From Acidovorax sp. CCYZU-2555 (lineage in GTDB: Bacteria; Pseudomonadota; Gammaproteobacteria; Burkholderiales; Burkholderiaceae_C): a stretch of DNA of 64,000 nt. A program made the position numbers and the translations under genes. Below are positions 12,341-20,640 of this stretch, one piece after another; the stretch's first letter is position 1; every line of letters begins with the position of its first letter. The stretch spans positions 1 to 64,000 of the forward strand of contig NZ_JAHCDD010000006.1 in the NCBI RefSeq assembly GCF_018413525.1, read 5' to 3'. The notes under the pieces were generated by a model. It searched no databases. It had not been told where the DNA came from and saw only the letters and a program-made list of their open reading frames with translations.

Positions 12341-13108
12341 TCAGTCCCCGAACATTTTCTGTTTCAGCTCGCGACGCTGTTGCGCTTCGAGCGACAGCGT
12401 GGCCGTGGGACGGGCCAGCAGGCGGCCGACGCCGATGGGCTCGCCGGTCTCGTCGCAGTAGCCGTAATCGCCGGCATCGATGCGGGTGATCGATTGTTCG
12501 ATCTTCTTGAGCAGCTTGCGTTCGCGGTCACGCGTGCGCAGTTCGAGCGCATGCTCTTCCTCGATCGTCGCGCGGTCGGCTGGATCGGGGACGACGACGG
12601 TGTCTTCACGCAGGTTTTCCGCGGTCTCACCGGCGTTGTTGTGCATGTCCTGCTTGAGCAACACCAGCTTATGGCGGAAAAACGCCATCTGCTTGTCGTT
12701 CATGTACTCGTCTTCGGGCATGGCCAGGACTTCGGCGTCGGTCAGCTCTTCCGCAGATTTGGTCTTCCAGTTGTTTGCCAATTGAGGATCTTTCTTTGCA
12801 GCAATCAATGAAGGCGCTTGCATGGTTGTGGGCATGGTGTTGATGTAGCTGGCTTTGGCGGCATCGAAAGCTGCGGCCGGGGCCATCGAGGGTACGGTCA
12901 ATTGGGTCAACCGAGCGGATGGGCGGGTGCTGCGGGCGAGGCCGCCGCCGCCAGCTGCAACAGGGGCAGCGGGCGCGGAATGGGCCACGACTTTGGGCTC
13001 GGGCACCTTCACGACCTGGGTAGCGGTCTTGGCAGATACTTTCGCTGCAGCTTTTTTGGCGGCAGCGGGTTTGGCTACTGCGTTCACTTTGCGGGTTTCA
13101 GCATTCAC
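12341..13108 (-). CDS. dksA: RNA polymerase-binding transcription factor DksA (zinc-ligand-poor type, extended N-terminus)
   Basis: DksA binds the RNA polymerase secondary channel and acts with ppGpp in the stringent response. I chose a GTG start at 13108 because GAGAGGAG stands seven bases before it. This gives 255 residues, against 151 in E. coli. Residues 1-110 are an Ala/Lys/Pro-rich extension. The conserved body follows: a coiled coil (MAFFRHKLVLLKQDM to RERKLLKKIEQ) with its DPADRATIEEE tip, then the C-terminal domain. That domain reads GYCDETGEPIGVGRLLARPTATLSLEAQ and has one cysteine where E. coli has four, so it probably does not hold zinc. Cys-poor DksA proteins are known elsewhere. 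A COG0523 metal chaperone gene lies upstream. Confidence 0.93.
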   Translation of the reverse strand: MNAETRKVNAVAKPAAAKKAAAKVSAKTATQVVKVPEPKVVAHSAPAAPVAAGGGGLARSTRPSARLTQLTVPSMAPAAAFDAAKASYINTMPTTMQAPSLIAAKKDPQLANNWKTKSAEELTDAEVLAMPEDEYMNDKQMAFFRHKLVLLKQDMHNNAGETAENLREDTVVVPDPADRATIEEEHALELRTRDRERKLLKKIEQSITRIDAGDYGYCDETGEPIGVGRLLARPTATLSLEAQQRRELKQKMFGD

Positions 13109-13195
13109 TTCCAGTCTCCTCTCGGTACGCCCAGCCCCTGGCAGGGGAACAAGTCCCAGGGGGGACTCGCCATCCGGGTTCTCTTTAGGGGCGCG

Positions 13196-13223
13196 ATTGT
13201 ATCGACCACAAGCGAAAGCCAAC
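13196..13223 (-). promoter_or_regulatory. Candidate sigma-70 promoter of dksA
   Basis: On the minus strand a TACAAT -10 hexamer (13201-13196) is preceded by GTTGGC/TTGGCT at 15-16 bases. The predicted leader of about 80 bases includes a near-perfect GC hairpin (CCCCTG-G-CAGGGG, around 13136-13148) just ahead of the dksA ribosome-binding site. The -35 match is only fair. Confidence 0.45.
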
Positions 13224-13353
13224 GCAGCGTTGCGAATATCCCACATACGGGTATTCCACAGAACGCATGCATTTGCTCTCAAATCCCGTCAAAAAAAGGC
13301 ATTTTCCTACAAGATAATTACTTCAGGCAAGCCAAAAACAAGCGTTTTTTGCG

Positions 13354-14478
13354 TCAGACCAGGCACTGATCCAGGCCCGAACGCAGGATGTCTTGCGGCA
13401 GGTCAATGCCGATGAAAACCATCTTGCTCTGGCGCTTTTCGGCATCGTCCCAGGCCGGGCCCAGGTCGCTGCCCATCAGCTGGTGCACGCCCTGGAAAAT
13501 CACCTTGCGCTCCGTGCCCTGCATGTTCAGCACGCCCTTGTAGCGCAGCATCTTGGGGCCGTAGATGTTGACGATGGCGCCGAGGAAATCCTCGAGCTTG
13601 GCCGGATCGAACGCGCGGTCCGCACGGTAGACGAAGCTCTTCACGTCGTCATCGTGGTGATGGTGGTGCACGTGGTTGCAGGCTTCGCCCGGCGCATGGT
13701 CGTGGCCCGCGTGGGCGTCATGGCCGTGGTCGTCGTGCGCGCAATGGCCGTGGTCGTGGTCGCAGTCGTCGTGACCCGCATGCGCGTGGTCGTGCCCATG
13801 ATCGTGCGCGTGGCCCTCGTCTTCCTTGAGGAAGTCGGGGTCGATGTCGAGCTTGGCATTGAGGTTGAAGCCGCGCAGGTCGAGCACCTGGCTCAGCGGC
13901 ACGGCGCCGAAATGCACGGCCTGGATGGGCGCACGCGGGTTCATGTGCTTGAGGCGGTGGATCAGCGCCTGCTGCTCTTCGTCGCTGACCAGGTCGGTCT
14001 TGGACAGGAAGATTTGGTCGGCAAAGCCCACCTGGCGGCGCGCCTCCTGGCGCGTGTCGAGCTGCTGGCCCGCATGCTTGGCGTCGACCAGCGTGATGAT
14101 GGAATCGATCAGGTACGACTCGGCGACTTCGTCGTCCATGAAGAAAGTCTGCGCCACGGGACCGGGGTCGGCGACGCCCGTGGTCTCGATGATGATGCGG
14201 TCGAACTCGACCAGGCCCTTGCGGCGCTTGGCGGCCAGCAGTTGCAGTGTTTCGCGCAGGTCTTCACGGATGGTGCAGCAGATGCAGCCGTTGCTCATCT
14301 GCACGATCTGTTCCTTGGACTCCGTCTTGAGGATGTCGGAATCGATGTTTTCTTCACCGAATTCGTTTTCGATCACGGCGATCTTCTGGCCATGGGCTTC
14401 GCTGAGCACGCGCTTGAGCAGCGTGGTCTTGCCCGAGCCCAGGAAGCCCGTGAGGATGGTGACAGGAATGAGAGACAT
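13354..14478 (-). CDS. COG0523/CobW-family GTP-binding metal chaperone with His-rich loop
   Basis: This is a 374-residue G3E-family GTPase. The start MSLIPVTILTG at 14478 is chosen because the P-loop (GFLGSGKTTLL) then begins about nine residues in, as in relatives; the longer frame to 14601 shows no conservation. The metal-binding CxCC motif (NGCICCT) and the switch motif ETTGVADP are present. Between residues about 245 and 300 is a loop made mainly of His, Asp and Ala (HDHGHDHAHAGHDD and more), ideal for binding zinc or a similar metal. The C-terminal CobW domain carries KMLRYKGVLNM. Family members deliver metal ions to target proteins; the target here is unknown. Linkage of COG0523 genes with dksA is known in other proteobacteria. 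Confidence 0.92.
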   Translation of the reverse strand: MSLIPVTILTGFLGSGKTTLLKRVLSEAHGQKIAVIENEFGEENIDSDILKTESKEQIVQMSNGCICCTIREDLRETLQLLAAKRRKGLVEFDRIIIETTGVADPGPVAQTFFMDDEVAESYLIDSIITLVDAKHAGQQLDTRQEARRQVGFADQIFLSKTDLVSDEEQQALIHRLKHMNPRAPIQAVHFGAVPLSQVLDLRGFNLNAKLDIDPDFLKEDEGHAHDHGHDHAHAGHDDCDHDHGHCAHDDHGHDAHAGHDHAPGEACNHVHHHHHDDDVKSFVYRADRAFDPAKLEDFLGAIVNIYGPKMLRYKGVLNMQGTERKVIFQGVHQLMGSDLGPAWDDAEKRQSKMVFIGIDLPQDILRSGLDQCLV

Positions 14479-14676
14479 GGAATCGCCTAGAAAGTAAATG
14501 CTCAACGCGCGCCGGACACAGGCGCCTGCGCACCCCAGCGGGCCGCAGGCCCTGCCTGAAACAGGGAATGTGGGGAGTTTAGCGGCGGATTCAAGAGGCA
14601 TTGATGCCCCGCTGCGCGCGAGCGCATGCCGGAGGCGGCCGCGACCGCGCCCGACAAGACTTCCTGGCGACAGGTT

Positions 14677-15711
14677 CTAAGTCCTGTGATCCAGCAACTC
14701 GCGCAGTGCATCGCTCCAAAGCGCATGCGCGGGCCCGGTGGCGGTGTGCCCATACGGCGTGTCCATCTCCACATAGCGCAGCTTAGCGCCCGGCACGACC
14801 AGGTCGGAGGCATGCTCCTCGTTGGGCGGGAACAGCGTGTCCGTCGAGGCAATGACGTGCAGCACATCGGCCCGGATTTCGTGCAGGCGCGCGCGCACGT
14901 CGAAAGCCAGCCCCGCCTTGAGCAACACCACCAGCGAGCCCGGATCGAAGTCGCGCGCCCAGCCATCGGCCATCGCGGCGATGCGCTGGGCGCGCGCCGC
15001 CGCATCCAGCCCCTGGTCCTGGAGCACCGCGTCCATTCCGTAGGTCATCAGCGTCTTCACGCGCAGCGCATGCAGCGTGGCACGCATCTGTCCGCGCCCG
15101 GGATAGGCAGCGGCGCGCCAGGCGGGGTCGGCGCCCAGCTGCGCCTGCAGCACGCCGAGGTCGGTGTACTCGTTGCGCGGAAAAAATGGCGCCGAGGCGA
15201 TGACGCCGATGGCGTCGACCATGTCGGCATGGTCCACCGCCCACTGCAGCGCCTGAAAGCCGCCATACGAAGGCCCTACGACGGCGCGCAGGTGCCGCAC
15301 TCCCAGGCGCTCGAGCAGCCGGCGTTGCACGCCCACGATGTCGGTGAAGGTGATGTCGGGAAAATCGTGGCCGTACGGCCTGCCGCTGCGCGGGTCCGTG
15401 CTGGCCGGGCCCGTGGTTCCGTAGCTGGAGCCCAGGATGTTCGAGCAGACAATGAAGAAGCGCTCGGTATCGAGCGGTTTTCCCGGACCGATCAACGGCG
15501 CCCACGACCCTTCGGCCACGCCCGCGCCGTGCGCGAGCATCTGATGGCTGGCGGTATAGCCATGCGTGACGAGAATGGCATTGCGCCCGTCTGCGGCCAG
15601 CCGGCCATGCGTCGCGTAGGCCACCGTGACCTCTGGAAGTAGGTATCCACTGCCCAGCGCAAAGGGGCCAATGGAGATGCGCGCGTCGGATTCATTCACA
15701 GGATGGATCAT
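14677..15711 (-). CDS. Alpha/beta hydrolase of the homoserine O-acetyltransferase (MetX) family
   Basis: This 344-residue alpha/beta-hydrolase resembles MetX-type acyltransferases: LPEVTVAYATHG near residue 25, NILGSSYGTTGP, and a nucleophile elbow GPSYGG. Candidate acid and base residues lie in ASTDTLFPP and the C-terminal DTPYGHTA. True methionine-pathway enzymes are usually about 370-380 residues and sit near metW. This one is shorter and follows a Bug-type binding protein under a LacI repressor, so a catabolic acyl-transfer or hydrolysis role is more likely than methionine synthesis. The stop of the binding-protein gene is five bases upstream, so the two form an operon. The substrate is unknown. 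Confidence 0.82.
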   Translation of the reverse strand: MIHPVNESDARISIGPFALGSGYLLPEVTVAYATHGRLAADGRNAILVTHGYTASHQMLAHGAGVAEGSWAPLIGPGKPLDTERFFIVCSNILGSSYGTTGPASTDPRSGRPYGHDFPDITFTDIVGVQRRLLERLGVRHLRAVVGPSYGGFQALQWAVDHADMVDAIGVIASAPFFPRNEYTDLGVLQAQLGADPAWRAAAYPGRGQMRATLHALRVKTLMTYGMDAVLQDQGLDAAARAQRIAAMADGWARDFDPGSLVVLLKAGLAFDVRARLHEIRADVLHVIASTDTLFPPNEEHASDLVVPGAKLRYVEMDTPYGHTATGPAHALWSDALRELLDHRT

Positions 15712-15716
15712 TGTTG

Positions 15717-16697
15717 TTATTCAGCGCTGACGTTGGAGTCGCGAATGATGCGCAGCATTCTTGCCGTGTCGTTGCGCACAAAGGCATCGAATTCGGCCGG
15801 CGCCATGCTTGCCACCACCCAGCCGTCGGCTTCCAGCGCGGCGCGGATCTCGGGGCGCTGCAGCGCAGTCTGGACCACGGCGCGCAGTTTCTCCACCACC
15901 GGCGCCGGCGTTCCCCTGGGAACCGCGACCCCGCCCCAGGACATTGCCACCACATCGCTGTAGCCCGCCTCGACGAACGTCGGAACGTTCGGATAAGCGG
16001 GATTCCTTTGCGCGCTGGACACGGCCAGGGCCTTGAGCTTGCCGGTCTTGATGTAGGGCAAGGCGGCATCCTGATTGATCGCCATCAGCGGCGTCACGCC
16101 GGCCAGAACGTCCTGCAAGGCCGGCGCGCCGCCCTTGTAGGCGACATGCGTGAAACGGATATTGGCGGCGTGCTGGAACATCTCCATCGTGAGATGGCCC
16201 GAAGTGCCCACGCCACCGCTGGCGAAGTTGATGGCCCCCGGCTCGGCCTTGGCACGTGCGACCAGCTGCGCGAGACTGTCCGCAGGAAACTCGGGGCGCG
16301 CGACCAGCACGTTGGGCCCGAAAGCCAAAGGCGCCACCTGGATGAAGTCTTTCAGGAAATCATATTTGAGCTTGTAGAGGCCGGCGCCTATCGAGTTGAA
16401 GACGCCGCTGAGCAGCAGCGTGTAGCCGTCGGGCGCGGCGCTCGCCACCACGCTCGTGCCCAGCGTGCTGCCCGCGCCGGCGCGGTTTTCGACCACCAGG
16501 GGCTGGCCCAGGGCCTTGAGAAAGTCGGGCGCCAGCATGCGGCCCAGGCGGTCCGAGGCCCCACCCGCGGCAGCCGGCACGATGAGTTTCACGGGCCTTG
16601 CGGGCCAGGCGGCGGGCTGACTGTGGCCCAGCGTTGGCAAGGCGGCCAGGCCGGCGCCCAGCGCGGCCATGAAGGCGCGGCGATCTTGAGGCTGCAT
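15717..16697 (-). CDS. Bug/TctC-family periplasmic solute-binding protein
   Basis: This is a 326-residue tripartite-tricarboxylate-type binding protein. The start at 16697 is supported by GGAGAC seven bases before the ATG. The N-terminus has paired arginines (DRRAFMAALGAGLAALP) followed by GHSQ, suggesting a Tat-type or ordinary signal peptide cut after about residue 25. Mature sequence shows the Bug signatures WPARPVKLIVPAAAGG, SASGG-like NFASGGVGTSGHL, and YKGGAPALQDVLAG. Bug proteins bind carboxylates such as citrate, glutamate or aromatic acids, and are very numerous in Comamonadaceae and Bordetella. No TctAB membrane genes are adjacent, which is common for orphan Bug genes. Confidence 0.92.
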   Translation of the reverse strand: MQPQDRRAFMAALGAGLAALPTLGHSQPAAWPARPVKLIVPAAAGGASDRLGRMLAPDFLKALGQPLVVENRAGAGSTLGTSVVASAAPDGYTLLLSGVFNSIGAGLYKLKYDFLKDFIQVAPLAFGPNVLVARPEFPADSLAQLVARAKAEPGAINFASGGVGTSGHLTMEMFQHAANIRFTHVAYKGGAPALQDVLAGVTPLMAINQDAALPYIKTGKLKALAVSSAQRNPAYPNVPTFVEAGYSDVVAMSWGGVAVPRGTPAPVVEKLRAVVQTALQRPEIRAALEADGWVVASMAPAEFDAFVRNDTARMLRIIRDSNVSAE

Positions 16698-16718
16698 GTT
16701 TGTCTCCTGTTTTAATGA

Positions 16719-16734
16719 ATGGTACCGGTACCAT
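16719..16734. promoter_or_regulatory. LacI-family operator (perfect 16-bp palindrome)
   Basis: ATGGTACCGGTACCAT is a perfect palindrome 22 bases upstream of the Bug gene start, in the gap after the LacI-type regulator gene. Its central CpG and ACC/GGT core resemble GntR (LacI-family) operators such as ATGTTACCGGTAACAT. It is very likely bound by the product of 16776-17813. Confidence 0.8.
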
Positions 16735-16743
16735 ACTGGAAGC

Positions 16744-16776
16744 AAACAAAAAATCCCGTAGGGGTTTTTACGGGAT
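16744..16776 (-). terminator. Rho-independent terminator of the LacI-family gene
   Basis: On the minus strand, ATCCCGTA (16776-16769) pairs with TACGGGAT (16760-16753) across an eight-base loop and is followed by five T residues. The hairpin begins within the regulator's stop codon, so the Bug operon downstream must have its own promoter. Confidence 0.85.
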
Positions 16777-17813
16777 CAGGTCGTGCCCCGGGTGATGATG
16801 GAAAAGCCGGTGTTCTCGACCACGGCCGCGCGGGGCTGGCCGTCGAGGCGCGCCAAAACGCACTGCGCGGCGCGCTGCCCCATCGCGGCGCCATGCAGCC
16901 GTACCGAGGAAAGCGCGGGTTCCAGATCGGCAGCGAACGGCAGGTCGCCCACGCCCAATATCGCCAGATCGTGCGGCACGCTGAGCCGGCGCTGCTGCGC
17001 TTCGATCAGCACGCCCATGGCCAGCATGTCGGAACTGCAAAACACGCTGTCGACGCCCCCGCCCGCAGCCAGGAACTGCGCCAGCCCCTCGCGCCCGCTG
17101 CGCAAGGTGGCGGGCGCCTTGACCATGTGCACCTTGGGCGCGGGCAGGCCCAGCTCCTGCGCCGCGGCAAGAAAGCCCTGCCGGCGCTGCAGCGAGCGCG
17201 TGTCGTCGGCGCTCAACAACGCAATATGGCGGCGCCCGCGTTCGTGGAAATAGCGCGCCGCAGCGCGCGCCATGTCCTCATGCGAAAAGCCGACAAGCAT
17301 ATCCACGGGATCGGGCGCGAAGTCCCAGGTTTCGACCACCGGCACGCCGCTGGCGCGCAGCCTTTGCCTGCGGTCTTCGCCCGTCAGCAGACCGGTCAAC
17401 ACAAATGCCGCGGGTCGCCGGCCGAGAAAAGTCTCGAGCACCGAATCGAGGCGCTCATTGTTGTAGCCGGTCTGGCCCAGCAGCATCTGGTAGCCATGCG
17501 CATCCAGCGTCTCTTCGAGCGCCTGCAGCAGTGGATGCAGCGTCAATGTCGAAATGGCCGGGACCAGCGCCGCGACCAGACGGCTGTTGCCCGAGGAAAG
17601 GGCGCCGGCGATCAGATTGGGCACATAGCCGCTGGCCTGCACCGCCTGCTGCACGCGTTCGCGCACCGACTCGGACACCAGTCCGGGATTGCTGAGCGCG
17701 CGCGAGACGGTGATGGCCGCGACGCCCGCGAGCTGCGCGACATCCCTGATGGTGACCTGTCCGGTGCTGCGGCGGCGGGATCGCAGGGAAGAGCCGGAGT
17801 CGTCGGAAACCAT
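16776..17813 (-). CDS. LacI/GntR-type transcriptional repressor
   Basis: This 345-residue LacI-family regulator has an N-terminal helix-turn-helix (TIRDVAQLAGVAAITVSRAL, about residues 21-40) and the hinge helix GYVPNLIAGALSSGNS. A periplasmic-binding-like effector domain follows, with the family segments GRRPAAFVLTG and CSSDMLAMGVLIEAQ. It resembles the GntR (gluconate) subgroup, but the ligand cannot be read from sequence. The likely target is the 16-bp palindrome at 16719-16734 ahead of the Bug/hydrolase pair. A strong terminator follows its stop codon. Confidence 0.92.
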   Translation of the reverse strand: MVSDDSGSSLRSRRRSTGQVTIRDVAQLAGVAAITVSRALSNPGLVSESVRERVQQAVQASGYVPNLIAGALSSGNSRLVAALVPAISTLTLHPLLQALEETLDAHGYQMLLGQTGYNNERLDSVLETFLGRRPAAFVLTGLLTGEDRRQRLRASGVPVVETWDFAPDPVDMLVGFSHEDMARAAARYFHERGRRHIALLSADDTRSLQRRQGFLAAAQELGLPAPKVHMVKAPATLRSGREGLAQFLAAGGGVDSVFCSSDMLAMGVLIEAQQRRLSVPHDLAILGVGDLPFAADLEPALSSVRLHGAAMGQRAAQCVLARLDGQPRAAVVENTGFSIITRGTT

Positions 17814-17841
17814 GGGCGAATTCTAGTACGGCGGCGCGCCT

Positions 17842-18903
17842 TCAGCGCTTGCGGCGCGCGCGCGGATGGGCGTTCTCGTAGGCCTGGGCAAGGTGCTGGA
17901 AGTCGAGCCGCGTATAGATCTGCGTGGTCGCGATGCTCGCATGGCCCAGCAGTTCCTGCACGGCGCGCAGATCGCCGCTCGACTGCAGCAGATGGCTCGC
18001 GAACGAATGCCGCAGCACATGCGGATGCACCGACGTGGTCAGGCCCGCCTGGCGCGCGCGTTCACGCAGCCGCACCCAGACCGACTGCGCGGTGAGCCGC
18101 GCGCCGCGCCGGCCTATGAACAACGCGGGCTCCGGCGTCGCCGGCGCAGCGAAGGGCTGGGCGCGCAGCGCGAGCCAGGCCTGCAGCGCCTGCAAGGCCG
18201 CGCTGCCCACGGGAACGATACGCCGCTTGCTGCCCTTGCCGAGCACATGCGCTTCGCCGGCCGCGAAGTCTATCCAGCCGCGCGCCAGCCGTTCGGTGTC
18301 AGGGCCGGGGGCAACGTCGAGGCCTACGAGTTCCGCGACGCGCAGGCCGCTGCTGTAAAGTAGCTCGGCCATAGCGGCATCACGCGCTTCGATCCAGGGA
18401 TCGAAATGGCCCCCACGCTCCACCGCTTCGCGGGTCGCTGCCCCCCGAGGGAGCCGCGCGCCGGCTTGGGGCGGCCCGGCGCCGGCGCCGGCATTTACAT
18501 AATTCATCAGCTGCAATGCATCCTCGACACCCAGCGCCTTGGGCAGCGGCTTGGGCGCACGCGGCGCGCGCACGCCGTCGACGGGATTCATGGGCACCAG
18601 GCCCTGGCGTGCAGCCCACTGGAAAAAGCCGCGCCAGCCCGAAAGAATCAGCGCAATGCCGCGCGCGCTGCGCCCGCCGCTGTGCATCTGCGCCGCGAAA
18701 CGGCGGATATGCGGCACCTGCAGCGCCAGCAGTTCGACCTGGGCCGCCTGCGCGAAGACGACCAGTTTTTGCAGGTCAAGCGTGTAAAGCGAGAGCGTGC
18801 GCGCGGCCAGGCGCTTCTCGACACGCGCATGCGCGAGGTAGTCGAGCGCGACCGCAGGCAGCGCCGGGGCCGGCTCGGCGGCCTGCGCCGCCGCGCGGTC
18901 CAT
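17842..18903 (-). CDS. xerC: Tyrosine recombinase XerC with a repeat-like in-frame insert
   Basis: XerC with XerD resolves chromosome dimers at dif. The protein has 353 residues against about 300 in E. coli. The N-terminal SAM-like core-binding domain is intact, and the catalytic residues are in place: R in SGLRVAEL (about 187), K in GKGSKRR, HVLRH, the second H in LLGHASIATT, and the Tyr in IYTRL (about 329). Between NYVNAG and HFDPWIEARDAA, about 29 residues rich in Gly, Ala and Arg (around 18407-18495) replace the usual short linker. Their DNA resembles a dispersed GC-rich repeat. The insert falls between the two domains, so activity may be kept. The gene starts three bases after the DUF484 gene. 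Confidence 0.93.
   Translation of the reverse strand: MDRAAAQAAEPAPALPAVALDYLAHARVEKRLAARTLSLYTLDLQKLVVFAQAAQVELLALQVPHIRRFAAQMHSGGRSARGIALILSGWRGFFQWAARQGLVPMNPVDGVRAPRAPKPLPKALGVEDALQLMNYVNAGAGAGPPQAGARLPRGAATREAVERGGHFDPWIEARDAAMAELLYSSGLRVAELVGLDVAPGPDTERLARGWIDFAAGEAHVLGKGSKRRIVPVGSAALQALQAWLALRAQPFAAPATPEPALFIGRRGARLTAQSVWVRLRERARQAGLTTSVHPHVLRHSFASHLLQSSGDLRAVQELLGHASIATTQIYTRLDFQHLAQAYENAHPRARRKR
18407..18495. repeat. GC-rich dispersed-repeat-like segment inside xerC
   Basis: The plus strand reads CCCCCACGCTCCACCGCTTC, then GCTGCCCCCCGAGGG and CTTGGGGCGGCCCGGCG. I recall this composition from intergenic repeats of Comamonadaceae genomes. It is translated in frame within xerC. The identification is from memory, not a search. 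Confidence 0.5.
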
Positions 18904-18906
18904 GGC

Positions 18907-19632
18907 TCAGACCGAAGCCAGCGTGCGCGTGACCGGACGCATGCGCGCCAGCGCCGCACTCGCCTGCTCGGCAATGCGCATCAGGAACTCGGTGCCCATG
19001 GTGGCGTCGAAACGCAGCGGGTCGGGCGAGCCCAGCACCAGCATGCCGAACGCCGGCGACGGCGAACTCAGCGGGCCGGCGCGCAGCGGCAGCAAGGCCA
19101 GCGACTGCACGGAGTCGACGCGCGTGAGCCAGCCCACGGGCTCGAAGCCCAGGTTGGGGCCGCAGAACGGCAGCGTCAGCGACGAGGCGAAGGCCTTCAC
19201 ATCGCTGCTCACGCCCATGGTGAACAGCGCGCCCGAAAACGGCGCCGCCACATCCCACACGCGGATCGCGGCTTCGGGCACGTCGAACACCTGGCGCAGG
19301 CCTTCGGTGATCGCATGCGGCAGATCGCGCGTCTCGACCACGGCCGCGAGATCGCAGCTCCAGCGGTGGATCTTCTGCGCGATGGTCGCGTTCTCGCTGC
19401 TGTTGCGCATCATCTCCATGATGCGCTGCTCCAGGCCCTTGATCTTGTCGCGCAGCATCTCGGCCTGGCGCTCCTGCAGGCTCACCGCGCGGTGGCCATG
19501 CACGCTGGTCAGGCGCACGCCCGTCAACACTTCGGCATGGCGTTCAAAGAAGTCAGGAACCTGGGTCAGGTACGAGGCGATGCTGTCTTCGCTGGTGGAC
19601 AAGGCGTGGTCGATGCTGGTGCTGTCGTTCAT
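18907..19632 (-). CDS. DUF484 family protein
   Basis: This 241-residue cytoplasmic protein belongs to the DUF484 family (E. coli YigA type). Residues 1-80 form a helical region with [17 protein letters not shown] and [20 protein letters not shown]; a GAF-like domain follows, with [12 protein letters not shown] and [20 protein letters not shown]. In many proteobacteria the order dapF-DUF484-xerC is conserved, as here. The function is unknown; the GAF-like fold suggests ligand sensing. The ATG overlaps the dapF stop as ATGA. Confidence 0.92.
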   Translation of the reverse strand: MNDSTSIDHALSTSEDSIASYLTQVPDFFERHAEVLTGVRLTSVHGHRAVSLQERQAEMLRDKIKGLEQRIMEMMRNSSENATIAQKIHRWSCDLAAVVETRDLPHAITEGLRQVFDVPEAAIRVWDVAAPFSGALFTMGVSSDVKAFASSLTLPFCGPNLGFEPVGWLTRVDSVQSLALLPLRAGPLSSPSPAFGMLVLGSPDPLRFDATMGTEFLMRIAEQASAALARMRPVTRTLASV

Positions 19633-20501
19633 GGTGCTTCGGGAAGTTCGATCTGTCCGTCAAAAACAAAGGTCGCGGGGCCGGTCATGAAGACGCTGTC
19701 GTCGTCGCCACCCGCCCACGCAATGCTCAGCAGGCCGCCGCGCGTATGCACCTGGACCTGGGTGTCGAGCAAGCCCTGGCGTATGCCCGCGACGACAGCG
19801 GCGCAGGCGCCGGTGCCGCAGGCCAGGGTTTCGCCCGCGCCGCGCTCGTAGACGCGCAGCCGCACTTCGCTGCGGCTCACGCGCTGCAGGAAGCCGGCGT
19901 TGACGCGCTGGGGAAAGCGCGGGTGCTGTTCGATCTGCGGGCCCAGCTGCGCCACGGGCGCGGTGTCGACATTGTCGACCCACAGCACAGCGTGCGGGTT
20001 GCCCATGGAGACAGGCGTGATCCATTGGGTCGAAGCGCCCGCGTCCAGCGCCAGCGGCCAGGTCTGGGCCTGGCCGGCCGCGCGGGGCTCGAGGCCGGCG
20101 GCATCGAAAGGCACTTTTTCAGCGCGCAGCTCGGGCCGGCCCATGTCGACGCGCACGCGGCCGTCGTCAGCCAGCTCGGGCGCGATCACGCCGGACAGCG
20201 TCTGCACGCGTATCACTTTTTTATCGGTCAGGCCGCGGTCGTGCACATAGCGCGCGAAGCAGCGCGCGCCATTGCCGCACTGCTCCACTTCGCCGCCATC
20301 GGCGTTGTGGATCACGTACTCGAAATCAATGCCTTCGGCCGGCGCGGGCCGTACGCTGAGGATTTGATCGGCACCGACACCAAAGTGGCGGTCGGCCAGA
20401 AAACGGTACTGGGCAGGCGACAGGCCTTGCGGGCCCTGCGTTTCGTCGAGCACGACAAAGTCGTTGCCCGCGCCCTGCATCTTGGTGAAGCGGATTTGCA
20501 T
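19629..20501 (-). CDS. dapF: Diaminopimelate epimerase DapF
   Basis: DapF converts LL- to meso-diaminopimelate for lysine and peptidoglycan synthesis. The protein has 290 residues. Both catalytic cysteines are present: ECGNGARC-type [10 protein letters not shown] at about residue 75 and [10 protein letters not shown] at about residue 227. It opens with the family N-terminus [15 protein letters not shown]. It is first of a three-gene operon with DUF484 and xerC. The gap upstream (20502-20741) contains a repeat-like element rather than an obvious promoter. Confidence 0.97.
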   Translation of the reverse strand: MQIRFTKMQGAGNDFVVLDETQGPQGLSPAQYRFLADRHFGVGADQILSVRPAPAEGIDFEYVIHNADGGEVEQCGNGARCFARYVHDRGLTDKKVIRVQTLSGVIAPELADDGRVRVDMGRPELRAEKVPFDAAGLEPRAAGQAQTWPLALDAGASTQWITPVSMGNPHAVLWVDNVDTAPVAQLGPQIEQHPRFPQRVNAGFLQRVSRSEVRLRVYERGAGETLACGTGACAAVVAGIRQGLLDTQVQVHTRGGLLSIAWAGGDDDSVFMTGPATFVFDGQIELPEAP

Positions 20502-20640
20502 GGTGGCCGATTATCCGCCAGTCGCGTGCCACACCCATGACACGAGCCCCGATGGCCAAGAAGGGCTGCATTACTCCTGCCCACAGCAGTCAAAAGTTGA
20601 CGGCTTATCCTTGATACTGGCGCAGCCCAGCATGGAGACA

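Noticed and set aside
13640-13800. Short-period repeat that could be taken for a CRISPR or tandem array
   Set aside because: The periodicity comes from His/Asp codons within the COG0523 loop; there are no constant repeats with unique spacers.
14479-14676. Zur box upstream of the COG0523 gene
   Set aside because: The gap is GC-rich and I found no AT-rich palindrome resembling a Zur site, so zinc control cannot be claimed.
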